A model generated the notes under the pieces. That model was not told the DNA's origin. It saw only the letters and a list, made by a program, of their open reading frames with translations, and did not search any database. From assembly GCA_041392805.1 (NCBI GenBank), contig JAWKLJ010000002.1, positions 3,425,001 through 3,489,000 on the forward strand: a DNA stretch of 64,000 nucleotides. The letters run 5' to 3'. The stretch comes from Saprospiraceae bacterium. GTDB lineage: Bacteria > Bacteroidota > Bacteroidia > Chitinophagales > Saprospiraceae. Shown in pieces: positions 18,068 to 26,385 of the stretch. Within the stretch, counting starts at the first letter, position 1, and each line of letters begins with the position of its first letter. Position numbers and translations under genes: made by a program.

Positions 18068-19020
18068 TTGTGGGCGTTCGTAGGTCTGAAAAATACTTTG
18101 TCGACTCCCTTCTTTTTTTGATAAGCCTTGGCATTGTGCCGATCAAGTTGTTCTCTAATGCCCTCGTTTAGGGCCGCTAAACTGGAGAAGACTTCATTTC
18201 TTAAAGGGCCATAAATACGGTTATAGACCACACCTACAGCATTTTCCACACTGGCTTTATCCTTGGGTTTACCCACTCGGGTAGCCTGTAAGTCCAATTG
18301 ATAGTGGGCAGCTAATTGCTCACATAATTGGGTGAAAGTGGGTTCATATCTATCGGCCCTGGTAACATAAGATTTTAAATTATCCGATAAGAGGACCTGA
18401 GGAAGGCCACCAAAAAATGACAGCGCTTGGTTCAGACCATGCACAAAATGGGCAAGCTGTTGACTAGCCAAGGCAATGACAAATGCATAATGGCTATGGG
18501 GAAACACCGCTACCAGGACTTCACATGAATGGACTTGGCCCGTACTGAGATCTACCCACTCAAGTTTCTTTCCACTAAAATCTACCATCAGTTCTTGACC
18601 TGGAACATGGTTCAAACTCAGCGTAAGATCTTTGCGGCCAATCCCTCTTTTTAGATATTCACAAAACTGACTATAACCATAACCATCTGGATGTTCCACC
18701 CGGTATTCTTCCCATAACAACTGCCGCGTTACACCTACTCGACGTAATTCTTTTATCCAATAGTCCTGCTGTTGAGATAAGGTAGCGCTGCGGTCCGTTT
18801 GGCTAGGCGTATGGGTGCCATACAGGATAACCTTAAGTTGATCATCATCTAACAATAAAAGCTGCCCTATATCCTCCGTATAAGCTTGGCTGCGACGCAG
18901 ATACTCGCGTACCGTATTCTTCGATATTTTTAGTTGACGGGCCGTAGCCTTAATCGAACGGGTACTCAGATAATTTTTGATAATGCTTTTTACTTGATCC
19001 ATACGTTTAATTATTGCCAT
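18064..19020 (-). CDS. istA: IstA N-terminal part, HTH and DDE core
   Basis: IS21 transposase catalytic part. An N-terminal helix-turn-helix (SIKATARQLKISKNTVREYL) is followed by an RNase H-like core with the DDE residues in LMVDFSGKK, VLLSDNLKSYV and KASVENAVG. The start is set at MAIIKRMDQ; further upstream the frame runs through terminal repeats. It ends at TNAHK with a TGA overlapping the next ATG. The usual IstA is one protein of about 500 residues, so both frames together give the expected length. Confidence 0.85.
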   Translation of the reverse strand: MAIIKRMDQVKSIIKNYLSTRSIKATARQLKISKNTVREYLRRSQAYTEDIGQLLLLDDDQLKVILYGTHTPSQTDRSATLSQQQDYWIKELRRVGVTRQLLWEEYRVEHPDGYGYSQFCEYLKRGIGRKDLTLSLNHVPGQELMVDFSGKKLEWVDLSTGQVHSCEVLVAVFPHSHYAFVIALASQQLAHFVHGLNQALSFFGGLPQVLLSDNLKSYVTRADRYEPTFTQLCEQLAAHYQLDLQATRVGKPKDKASVENAVGVVYNRIYGPLRNEVFSSLAALNEGIREQLDRHNAKAYQKKKGVDKVFFRPTNAHK

Positions 19021-19199
19021 TTCCGGTTGCTTGATTAAGCAATCAAAATGACCTTTTTTTTCGTATGTATCTACAAATTCCAGGGGGGTCAAAGCTCCGG
19101 AATCACCCTCAATCCTTTTCAAAACTTAGGGGGGTCAAAGCCCCGGAATTGGGGGTCAGACCAAATCGGAACTGGGGGTCAGACCGATCGGAATACGCA

Positions 19200-19507
19200 T
19201 GCTACCGTCATCGCCACCAATTTGCAGAGTATTCTGTGTGCTGATTGCCAAAAAACTCAATCAAATCAACAGCAATCGATTCTGGAATTATCAGATCAAT
19301 CGAAACATCAGTGCTGGACTGATCAAGGACTATTTTGTCAAACTACTCCTCAAATCTGAATCCAAAATCAAACGATGGCTACAGGAATTACTCACTTTGA
19401 TGTTACAGAATCTAGAGCGTATTGTGCCCAATCAGAGTCGCCCTAGGAATTTCAAAATCATGGATCGAAAGCGACATGAAACCGAGAAGAATTATCGGAG
19501 GGTGTGA
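19200..19507 (+). pseudogene. C-terminal remnant of a DDE-type transposase
   Basis: Immediately beyond IS21 a plus-strand frame reads IAKKLNQINSNRFWNYQINR ... NLERIVPNQSRPRNFKI and ends YRRV. Basic composition and the terminal stretch resemble the C-terminus of IS4-like transposases, but the DDE core is missing and no terminal repeats are visible. The following 150 bp up to the next attC hold nothing recognised. Confidence 0.4.
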
Positions 19508-19658
19508 TTGTTAATTGACCTCAAAAAACACATCATATATTCATTTTATCATGCCTTTTGCTACGAAGGCACATCAACAACCTATGCATGATTCCATTGT
19601 TTTTAGCTGCAAACTTCTATTTGCTTAAGGTTGCAACCTTGAAAAATCAGCATTAATC

Positions 19659-19713
19659 AAAAAACGTGCCGACTTGGTAGCGCTAACTTAACGGAGTTGA
19701 CACTTTGTTATGC
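19659..19713 (-). other. attC 4 (short singleton)
   Basis: Only about 55 bp. AAAAAAC (19659-19665) and GTTATGC (19707-19713) flank imperfect arms (GTGCCGACT / AGTTGACAC). Support comes mainly from the GTTATGCATC end, which is complementary to GATGCATAAC at 21983-21992, the other end of the same cassette. Confidence 0.65.
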
Positions 19714-19868
19714 ATCGTCTGTTTTTGTTATAAATTCATTTTTCCAGTTTTCGTATTCATCTGAACTACTTATTTGTTTTTTGCCAACCATATACTTATG
19801 GTGTCGACTTCCCCGAAGTTAGGACCAAACAAAAATTAAATTTTTTCCTAACTTTAAAAAAGAAGCCG

Positions 19869-20142
19869 ATGAAAAGATCGAGATTCACCGAGTCACAAAT
19901 CATCAAGATCCTCGCAGGAGCAGGAATCGGGCATATCCGTGAAGGAAATTGCGCGCAAGCATGAAATTAGTGAAGGCACGTTCTATAGTTGGAAATCCAA
20001 GTATGGGGGTATGAGTGTCAATGAACTGAATCGGATTAAGGAATTAGAGGAAGAGAATAGTCGATTGAAAAAGCTATATGCCAATTTAAGCCTGGAGCAT
20101 GACGCCTTAAAAGATGTACTGGAAAAAAGCCTTGGGGCCTGA
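19869..20142 (+). pseudogene. IS3 OrfA, frameshifted
   Basis: Starts MKRSRFTESQIIKILAG, then needs a one-base correction in the GCAGGAGCAGG run (about 19915) to continue as ESGISVKEIARKHEISEG with a helix-turn-helix and a leucine-zipper-like end (ELEEENSRLKKLYANL). Together this is a typical IS3 OrfA. Confidence 0.8.
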
Positions 20143-20979
20143 CGAAAAACGGGAAGCGGTCAGACATTTGAATAAAGGTCATGGTATTAGTATTCGTCAG
20201 GCTTGTAAACTGATCAAGTTACCCAGATCGATGTATTATTATGAAGCTCATCCTAAAAATCGGCGGGACGAGCAGATCCGGCAGGTTTTAGACAAATGGG
20301 CTGGCCAGTTTCCTCATTATGGTTTTTGGCTGCTGTATTATCGTCTGCGCTTGATGAACTACAAATGGAATCATAAGCCCGTTTACCGGGTTTATACGGA
20401 CTTGAAGCTGAATATGCGGCGGAAACCAAAGAGAAAGCTGCCTAAACGGAAAAAACAACCACTGAAGGTTCCAGCTGAACTAAACGATACGTGGTCGATG
20501 GATTTTGTGAGTGACGCCTTGGCTAACGGCTACTCTTTTCGGGTACTGAATTTAATGGATGATTGCAGCCGGGAGGCACTGGCGGCCACCCCAGATACTT
20601 CGATTTCTTCCAAGCGAGTCGTGAGAATACTGAACCAGATATTGGAATATCGAGATCCACCCAAAAAGTTGCGGGTAGATAACGGGCCGGAATTTATCGC
20701 CAAACCCTTGGCTAAATGGGCTGAAAAAACAATGTAGAGCTGGTTTTTATCCAAGCAGGAAAACCAACTCAGAACGGATTCGTCGAAAGGCTGAATGGAA
20801 CGATCCGAAGAGAGGTACTAGATCGATACTGGTTTGAAGACCTGGAGGAAGTCCGCCAACATTTAGATGAATGGATCATAGAGTACAATCGCTACCGGCC
20901 GCATGAGGGCATCGGGTTTTTATCGCCTGATTTGTTTGTCCAATGGAACTTTGAAAATATAGTGAAAAATACTGCTTAA
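20114..20979 (+). pseudogene. IS3 OrfB integrase-type transposase, frameshifted
   Basis: Typical rve-core transposase: HTH_21 region (ISIRQACKLIKLPRSMYYY), DDE first Asp in WSMDFVSDAL, second Asp in LRVDNGPEFI, third residue Glu in NGFVERLNG. The last part is only reached if one A is restored in the GAAAAAAC run near 20733; otherwise a stop occurs at 20737. The C-terminus YNRYRPHEGIGFLSP is intact in the shifted frame. Confidence 0.85.
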
Positions 20980-21985
20980 AGTGGTCCTAATTTAGGGGAA
21001 GCCGACAATGGCCTTCAAATTTCGAAATTAATAATTCTGGTACTAATACTTTTGTGCCAGTATCTATTCTTTCTTTTAATGATTCGAACCTACTATTAGC
21101 CCAATTCTTCAGTTTGGAATCTTCTGAATTTATGTTTTTTGCCATCTTAGTTAAGAGTTGAAAATCTACTCTTTCTGTAGTTTTTAAATAGTTGTCTATT
21201 ATTTCATTGTAACGATTTGATTCAGGGCTTTTATCAGTTCGAATTTCAAGACTATTTAGTATAAAGTGTTCGATTTCAGAAGTATTAAGTAAACCGTTCA
21301 CACTCTTGAATGAATTAAAATCTAAATTACTGGATTTTAGAATTTTCCGAATATGAAAATAGTTTGGGGAAATTCTGAGTTCATCATAGGCCACCATTTT
21401 ATGATGACCATCAATTATAAATTCATCTGACCAAACGTTGTCGTTGTAAAGAAACTTCCATTCAAATTCCTTTTCAAGTAAATACAGATGTGAATAAATA
21501 ATAGCAATTGGTCTTTCTCCTTTTTCAATTAATAGTTTGTATCGGTCTATTCTATCACGATCGAGCGATTCAGCATCTTGTGAAAATAGAAAGTTTCGAT
21601 CTACCGAAGGATAATAGTTGTAGGTGAAATTTTTATATTCTTCATATTTGCCAACATACTGTAAATCAAATTCTTTAATTTCATTGTGAAATGTAACTTG
21701 ATAGTTCCCGTTGGTAAATAATTTTAGGAATTCTGGTATTAGACTCTCACTTCCTTCTTTATCTGAGTTGTTGAGACTATGATTTAGGTTGTTAGCAATT
21801 AGTTCTTTGTTTTGAAAATTAGATGATGCAATATATCTTCCTATTGAGCCACTGCAATCTGGCCAAGTCGCAGTAATTGACCTTTCATATAACTGAATTG
21901 TGCTTACGAAACCATCACAAATGATATTTAAAATTCCTTGGCCTTCTTCAATTTGATACTCTTTCATTTTTTGCTCTTTGATGAT

Positions 21986-22053
21986 GCATAACGGCCCGGC
22001 TAAACGGCGTAGCCAGCTTTTGCTGGCTATGAACGTTTTAGCCATTGTTATGC
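21986..22053 (-). other. attC 5 (short agccagc type)
   Basis: GCATAAC (21986-21992) and GTTATGC (22047-22053). Long arms GGCTAAAACG-like and the terminal hairpin AGCCAGCTTTTGCTGGCT. The same attC accompanies the second copy of this cassette at 38982-39049. Confidence 0.85.
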
Positions 22054-22078
22054 TCAGCTTTCTTTCTTTTTTCTTTAT

Positions 22079-22825
22079 TTATATTATCCAATCGAGAGGG
22101 ATTCTTCTTGTGAATTTACAATCTACTTTTTTACCGTGAATTGTTCCAGCTTCCCATTTTGGAATTTTTGATATTATTTGCAATACTTCTCTTTCGAAGT
22201 ACTCTCTGAATTCTTCTTTTTCTTCTGGGAAATTTGATTCCCCAATTTTTAAATCCTTTGATTTTCCTTCTTTATCTACAATGAAAACCAATTCTACAAA
22301 TGGTCTTTCTTCAACTGTTTTGGCTAATTGATATTCCTTTGGATATTTAAGATATTTGTTGAGATATTTTATTAATTCTTCGCCGCTATATTCTTCTCCT
22401 TTTGGATTTAAAAAATAAGGCGATTTATCCAATTCAAAATATTCATAAATATAGTTTTCTTTATTTGCGAAGATTTCGTCAGCTTGTTTTGAAGTCTTTT
22501 CTATGAAGTCATTTCCATATTTATCTTCAATTGCTTGAATTAGAGCATTTTCGTAACAATGATGTTTTTTACCTTCTCCTTCGATTTCAATACAAGAGTG
22601 AGCTTCATATTTGAATCTAATATTTGACTTATTTAAAAGCTTTTCTAATTCTTTATCGTATCTATCGGCACCACCTGCGAGAGTTAAGTATTTGATGAAT
22701 ACTAATCCTTCTTTGTCAATTTCTTCTCGTGCTGCTTTTTTTCCTTCTTCGCACCAATTCGTTTTTTGATTTTCATTACACGAAATCAAGAAGATTAAAC
22801 TAATTATGACGAGGTTGATTTTCAT
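22079..22825 (-). CDS. Lipoprotein with TonB C-terminal-like domain
   Basis: Lipoprotein: the signal MKINLVIISLIFLISC has a clear lipobox. The central region is helical and charged. The C-terminal 90 residues match the TonB_C pattern (FVELVFIVDKEGKSKDLKI ... ISKIPKWEAGTIHGKKVD). In Bacteroidota this domain occurs in TonB and in stand-alone periplasmic proteins; with no N-terminal TonB helix this is probably the latter. A second copy of the cassette exists, split by IS21 (49888-50175 and 38493-38957). Confidence 0.8.
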   Translation of the reverse strand: MKINLVIISLIFLISCNENQKTNWCEEGKKAAREEIDKEGLVFIKYLTLAGGADRYDKELEKLLNKSNIRFKYEAHSCIEIEGEGKKHHCYENALIQAIEDKYGNDFIEKTSKQADEIFANKENYIYEYFELDKSPYFLNPKGEEYSGEELIKYLNKYLKYPKEYQLAKTVEERPFVELVFIVDKEGKSKDLKIGESNFPEEKEEFREYFEREVLQIISKIPKWEAGTIHGKKVDCKFTRRIPLDWII

Positions 22826-22838
22826 TTTTTTTAGTTGA

Positions 22839-22904
22839 GCATAACGTCCCGCCTAGCCGCAGGCTGACCGCTTAGGGCAGCTTGGCGGCTAGGTTTTGTT
22901 GTGA
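22839..22904 (-). other. attC 6 (short ctagccgc type)
   Basis: GCATAAC (22839-22845) and GTTGTGA (22898-22904). Arms CGCCTAGCCGC / GCGGCTAGG and an inner hairpin around GCAGCTTGGC. Confidence 0.85.
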
Positions 22905-23686
22905 GCAGGTTCACTTTTTTTCAATTTCTTTCTTCGATTTTTCTCGAGAATAATCTGAATGTCATTCTTTATGTAACTCATACTGATTCCAATGCTTAAA
23001 ATTATTGGAAACATTCCTTCCCATTCACCTTCATAAATTACTAAAGTACCAAGTAGCAAAAATATTATTGTTAATCCATAACCAACAATTCGCATTAGAA
23101 TTTTTCCAATTGTCCATTCTTTTTCTCCCCAAAATTCTTCTTCCGTTTTCTTCTGCTTTTCTACTATTATTTCTTCTGCATTCTTTCCTTTCAAGATATT
23201 TGCTCCATTGATTAAAAACGAATTTACATTTTCTCGATTTCTTTTTCTCGATTGTACTTTTAGTGATACTTCAAGAAGTCCTATACTATTTATTAAAAGC
23301 TTTTCTTTCGTTTTCTTGATTGTTATTTTTTCTCCAACACTACCATTATCAAATGGTTCTCTAAATCTGATTGCTTCAACATAATTTTCTTCTAATTTTA
23401 CTATCTTCCAATTCAATTCTGTTGCTGTCGCATTCGCTGCTCTTTTGAATTGTTCAGCTGTTAATTCTGCTTTAAACTCCTGGTAAAACAAACTATTTCT
23501 ATTTAGCAAATAGATGAAAATTGAAGCTGTTGAAAATATCAATATCCCATATAGATATTCATCTTCCCCTGGATTTTCTATCCATAGGTACACAAATAGT
23601 ATAATTGGAATTAACAAGTAAATCGAAACTCCAAAATGATTAAACCTCTCTACTTTGTTTAATTTTATTCTTTCTCTTGATTTCAT
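22889..23686 (-). CDS. Membrane protein, cassette gene
   Basis: A 265-residue protein with two N-terminal transmembrane helices (about 17-33 and 42-60), a soluble central domain of about 100 residues, and two C-terminal helices (around 203-240). The C-terminus is basic, and its last codons (HNKT and the TAG stop) lie inside attC 6. Its cassette starts GTTGTGAGC and has a leader of only about 20 bp, so transcription probably comes from a neighbour. No family recognised. Confidence 0.65.
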   Translation of the reverse strand: MKSRERIKLNKVERFNHFGVSIYLLIPIILFVYLWIENPGEDEYLYGILIFSTASIFIYLLNRNSLFYQEFKAELTAEQFKRAANATATELNWKIVKLEENYVEAIRFREPFDNGSVGEKITIKKTKEKLLINSIGLLEVSLKVQSRKRNRENVNSFLINGANILKGKNAEEIIVEKQKKTEEEFWGEKEWTIGKILMRIVGYGLTIIFLLLGTLVIYEGEWEGMFPIILSIGISMSYIKNDIQIILEKNRRKKLKKSEPAHNKT

Positions 23687-23700
23687 TTTTTCTTACTTGC

Positions 23701-23767
23701 TCACAACGTCCGGCATATACGGCGGGCGGGCGTTTAGCCCGACTGATCGATATATGCTTTGTTCCTC
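23701..23767 (-). other. attC 7 (short singleton)
   Basis: TCACAAC (23701-23707) and GTTCCTC (23761-23767). Arms GGCATATA / TATATGC, inner hairpin GGCGGGCGGGCG... with AGCCCGACT. A unique family within this window. Confidence 0.75.
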
Positions 23768-23782
23768 GCTGTTTTCTTTTTT

Positions 23783-24025
23783 TTAACTCATCCCCTTGAT
23801 TATCAAGTATATACTTCCAATTAAGATTCCGAATCCAATGAAATAAGGTTTACTTGAACCTTTGTATTTATCGTTCAATTCTTCATTTGATTCCTTACTT
23901 AAAGTTATCAATTTCAATGTAATTAATCCTATTACTTTAACTCCTTTTACTATTCCCAATATGATTCCTTGAAAAATCACCTCGACAAAGAAGTAAATAA
24001 TTAACTCGACAATAGCTTCTATCAT
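23783..24025 (-). CDS. Small two-helix membrane protein
   Basis: An 80-residue protein with two hydrophobic helices separated by a short polar stretch. Its ATG overlaps the TGA of the transglutaminase-like gene upstream (4-bp ATGA overlap), so the two are translationally coupled in one cassette. It might anchor, export or neutralise its partner; no family recognised. Confidence 0.6.
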   Translation of the reverse strand: MIEAIVELIIYFFVEVIFQGIILGIVKGVKVIGLITLKLITLSKESNEELNDKYKGSSKPYFIGFGILIGSIYLIIKGMS

Positions 24026-24579
24026 TTTGATTCCGAATTTGAAACGATTTCTTTAATTTTTAGATAATCTATTAAACTCGGGTCAATCGAAATTACTTCC
24101 CCTGTTTCCAAATTATTTATTGAGTTATAATCGTGGTTTCTGAAAAATGCGTTATCAAAAAATTGGTGCAAATCAATTCCTAAAAAATCTAATCTTCCAA
24201 TTTGATGAACTGCCTCTATCTTACCACTCAGTTTTTTTTGCCTAATCAAATTATTTGCTATCGAATTGAACATTGCCGAATATCCTACGCAATTTGCTTC
24301 TTTGGTATTAATCAATTCATTTGGATTGTTAGATGTTCTTTTTGTTGTAAAACTCAATTCTTGGGTCGTAATTGAATTTGCGATATCTATAATTTCGTTT
24401 AATCCGATTTCTTTGTTTTCTGATTTGGTTTTTATTTTGTCCAATAGTATTTGATTCGTTATTTTAATTTCTTCCCTTATGCCAATTTCGTTATAAATTA
24501 TTGTACTCCTGAAAATTAACCCTCTGAAAAGAATTAGTATCAAAATTAAGATTCCAATTATTTTTAGAGTTTTCTTCAT
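24022..24579 (-). CDS. Transglutaminase-like membrane-anchored protein
   Basis: A 185-residue protein with one N-terminal membrane helix (residues 5-19). The EANCVGYSAMFNSIAN motif (Cys at about 97) is the usual nucleophile segment of the transglutaminase-like/cysteine protease fold, followed by candidate His residues in DLHQFF and RNHDYNS and by a conserved-looking ISIDPS. Probable periplasmic peptidase or cross-linking enzyme; substrate unknown. Coupled to the following small membrane protein. Confidence 0.65.
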   Translation of the reverse strand: MKKTLKIIGILILILILFRGLIFRSTIIYNEIGIREEIKITNQILLDKIKTKSENKEIGLNEIIDIANSITTQELSFTTKRTSNNPNELINTKEANCVGYSAMFNSIANNLIRQKKLSGKIEAVHQIGRLDFLGIDLHQFFDNAFFRNHDYNSINNLETGEVISIDPSLIDYLKIKEIVSNSESK

Positions 24580-24603
24580 GGTCGTTTTTCTCTTTTTAAT
24601 AGC

Positions 24604-24669
24604 GAGGAACGTTCCGCCTAGCCGCAGGCTGCCCGTTTAGGGCAGCTTGGCGGCTAGGCTCTGTTGGGC
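24604..24669 (-). other. attC 8 (short ctagccgc type)
   Basis: GAGGAAC (24604-24610) and GTTGGGC (24663-24669) around CCTAGCCGC / GCGGCTAGG arms. Confidence 0.85.
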
Positions 24670-24681
24670 GATGTGACTTCT

Positions 24682-25209
24682 TTAACTCACCTTTATATTT
24701 AATCGCTTATCTAATCCTATTTCTATTATTTTCCTTAAGGTTCCTAGCTCTATATCTGATTTGTTATTTTCTATTCTCGATATATAATTCTTGGTTGTTC
24801 CACTCCTTTTTGCCAATTCTTCTTGAGTTAAACCTGCTTCTATTCTTGCCTTTTTTAACACTTGCCCTATCTGATTCTTCTCATTTCTTGCTTCATCTAA
24901 TTCACTTGAATCATATAAAACTATCGGATCTAAATCAAACATTACTTCAAATTCCAGCCCATTTGACAATTTTAGTTTTTGCTTAATATTTGGCCACTGA
25001 AGGGTTCCTTCATGTAATTGCACTTCTTTGAAAGTCTTCTCTTCAAATAGTTGTGATCTTATTGGGTCATCTGACTTAAACCCTAATTGTCTGAATAAGC
25101 TTTCAAAATTTATTATTCTATGCTCCCCGGTGTTGAAGGCACAATATATTTTAAATCCGCTTATTTCATGAAGCTTTATTATCCTTGGTATTTTTGCTGT
25201 CTTTCTCAT
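24682..25209 (-). CDS. DUF2442-HTH fusion, probable antitoxin
   Basis: A 175-residue protein. The N-terminal about 95 residues fit DUF2442 (KLHEISGFKIYCAFNTGE ... FEVMFDLDPIVLYD); the C-terminal part is an XRE-type helix-turn-helix (IGQVLKKARIEAGLTQEEL, SGTTKNYISRIENNKSDI). It follows a DUF4160 gene by 9 bp. DUF4160/DUF2442 pairs are widespread and predicted to act as toxin-antitoxin-like modules; the HTH suggests autoregulation of the pair. Its promoter is probably the one upstream of the DUF4160 gene. Confidence 0.8.
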   Translation of the reverse strand: MRKTAKIPRIIKLHEISGFKIYCAFNTGEHRIINFESLFRQLGFKSDDPIRSQLFEEKTFKEVQLHEGTLQWPNIKQKLKLSNGLEFEVMFDLDPIVLYDSSELDEARNEKNQIGQVLKKARIEAGLTQEELAKRSGTTKNYISRIENNKSDIELGTLRKIIEIGLDKRLNIKVS

Positions 25210-25218
25210 CTTTCTATT

Positions 25219-25446
25219 TTATGGTCTCATCGATTCCCATATTTCCATTAGAATTGATTGATTCTTTTTTGCCCATTTTATCACTTTTTTATGCTGCTTA
25301 GATGGTAAATTACCTCGATAGGTCTCCAAGCTTTTTATTTCAATCAACTCTTCAAATTCTGCAAATATCGCATGAAAATGTGGAGGAACATGATCGTTGT
25401 AATATAAATCAATCTTAATCCCATCAATTATAAAAAATGTTGGCAT
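25219..25446 (-). CDS. DUF4160 protein, probable toxin partner
   Basis: A 75-residue protein matching DUF4160 throughout: FFIIDGIKIDLYYNDHVPPH, HFHAIFAEFE, then KVIKWAKKNQSILMEIWE. The biochemical role is not established; pairing with DUF2442-HTH suggests a two-gene stabilisation module. First gene of its cassette, preceded by a plausible Bacteroidota promoter. Confidence 0.8.
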   Translation of the reverse strand: MPTFFIIDGIKIDLYYNDHVPPHFHAIFAEFEELIEIKSLETYRGNLPSKQHKKVIKWAKKNQSILMEIWESMRP

Positions 25447-25474
25447 CTAAGTTTTTTGTATCCTAATTAGGTAA

Positions 25475-25505
25475 CAAATTTATGCTTTATTTTCTGAATT
25501 TCCAA
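25475..25505 (-). promoter_or_regulatory. Candidate Bacteroidota promoter of DUF4160 pair
   Basis: On the minus strand TAAATTTG (25475-25482) fits the -7 consensus TAnnTTTG, and a TTG (25503-25505) lies 20 bases upstream as expected for the -33 element. It sits within the cassette leader, so this cassette could be expressed independently of its position. Confidence 0.5.
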
Positions 25506-25532
25506 GACCTGGTGTTCTTTATTCTTCATATC

Positions 25533-25599
25533 GCCCAACGTTTAGTACATGCGGCGTGGCGGCGTTTAGCCGACATGATCGTCATGTACATTGTTATCT
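25533..25599 (-). other. attC 9 (short agtacatg type)
   Basis: GCCCAAC (25533-25539) and GTTATCT (25593-25599). Arms AGTACATG / CATGTACA, inner GGCGGCGTTTAGCCG hairpin. The same attC ends the duplicate cassette at 53250-53316. Confidence 0.85.
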
Positions 25600-26222
25600 C
25601 TTGTTATTTTTTCTATTAATTGATTGGATACTTCCCTTATCTCTGCTTGATTAACATTTTTAATATTCTTACTCATCCAATCAGTCATATTATTTAAATT
25701 TAGCTCTTTAAGCTTTTTTACCAACTGAATTACTTCATCATCAAAATTCTTTCCTGTCCATTCCAGTATTTCTTTGCTCAATTGAATAAAGTCTAATTGT
25801 TGATGTTGAGAATCCGAATCATTCTCCAATTGATCAAGATCGTTTTTTATCGTTTTAATTAGCTTTCGTTTTAGGATTTCTCTGTACCTGAATTTGCCAT
25901 GGTAATCTGATAAATTTACGAGATAATGCAGTGCCTCTTCTCGAAATATTTGCAGTTCATCCTTTTTAGTTGATTCAGATATTAATTTGGTTTGAAGTTG
26001 AAGAAAATGAACATTACCTTTTTCAAGTTCTGCAATCTCTTTAATGTGCCTATTATTATCAAATATGCTTTTAATCAACTGCCGATGAAATCCAAATTCA
26101 TTAGATTTCGCCATATCGTAACCGATAAGAAAACTTTCAATCGATTTAATTTCATTATTGCCCAAATACATTCCAGGTCGTTTAACGAAGAAAACCATTT
26201 GATATAATTCTTGATCAGTCAT
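25566..26222 (-). CDS. Duplicated cassette protein of unknown function
   Basis: A 218-residue soluble protein starting MTDQELYQMVFFVKRPGMYL. The RPGMYLGNNEI segment recurs in uncharacterised bacterial proteins, but I cannot name a family. Mostly helical and charged. The last residues (NNVHDDHVG) and the stop are encoded by the attC itself. An identical protein in the same cassette lies at 53283-53939. Confidence 0.7.
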   Translation of the reverse strand: MTDQELYQMVFFVKRPGMYLGNNEIKSIESFLIGYDMAKSNEFGFHRQLIKSIFDNNRHIKEIAELEKGNVHFLQLQTKLISESTKKDELQIFREEALHYLVNLSDYHGKFRYREILKRKLIKTIKNDLDQLENDSDSQHQQLDFIQLSKEILEWTGKNFDDEVIQLVKKLKELNLNNMTDWMSKNIKNVNQAEIREVSNQLIEKITRDNNVHDDHVG

Positions 26223-26245
26223 TTAGTTGTTTGAATTTTAATAAG

Positions 26246-26385
26246 AGATAACGGTCCCGCGGAGGCGCTGTGCCACCGTTTTTTTCTCAATTTATGTCTT
26301 TCTCCCTTAAATTTCAATTCTCTTTTTCAATCCAATTCAACTTTTTAAGGAAACGGTGGCATAGATGCTCTCCGCTTTGTTGTAG
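26246..26385 (-). other. attC 10 (long ccaccg type)
   Basis: AGATAAC (26246-26252) and GTTGTAG (26379-26385). Arms GCGGAGGCG / CTCCGC and GCCACCGTTT / AAACGGTGGC, with an AT-rich loop of about 60 bases. Confidence 0.85.

Larger units (their letters stand above)
16629..19199 (-). mobile_element. IS21-family element, copy 1
   Basis: About 2.57 kb with TGCA...CGCA-type ends. The istA-side end carries four spaced repeats of a GGTCTGACCCCC / GCTTTGACCCCC kind and the other end two, as is usual for IS21 multiple terminal repeats. It encodes istA (in two frames) and istB. The flanks GCAGGT and TGCTAC do not form a target duplication, so this copy has been rearranged since insertion. Confidence 0.93.
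19802..21007 (+). mobile_element. IS3-family element (IS407-like group)
   Basis: 1.2 kb bounded by imperfect inverted repeats (TGTCGACTTCCCCGAAGTTA and its counterpart near 21007) and flanked by a 4-bp ATGG target duplication (19798-19801 and 21008-21011). It encodes OrfA and OrfB, both broken by single-base indels, so it is probably dead or contains sequence errors. Confidence 0.9.
19708..21967 (-). pseudogene. Cassette gene split by IS3 (DGHHK protein)
   Basis: Start MKEYQIEEGQG at 21967; codons upstream lie in the attC. The long part (21008-21967, 320 residues) runs to ISKFEGH. Removing the IS3 element and one ATGG duplication lets the frame continue through HKYMVGKKQISSSDEYENW and stop at a TAA at 19708 that overlaps the attC box. 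The motif FIIDGHHKMVAY resembles the DGHxR-type motif of ParB-like folds, but this is only a hint. No signal peptide; function unknown. Confidence 0.7.

Noticed and set aside
16703..19020. IS21 genes as part of a transposon with cargo
   Set aside because: All three copies are about 2.57 kb with only istA and istB frames between the terminal repeats.
24682..25446. HTH protein as a restriction-modification controller
   Set aside because: No methyltransferase or nuclease is nearby; DUF2442/DUF4160 pairing explains it better.
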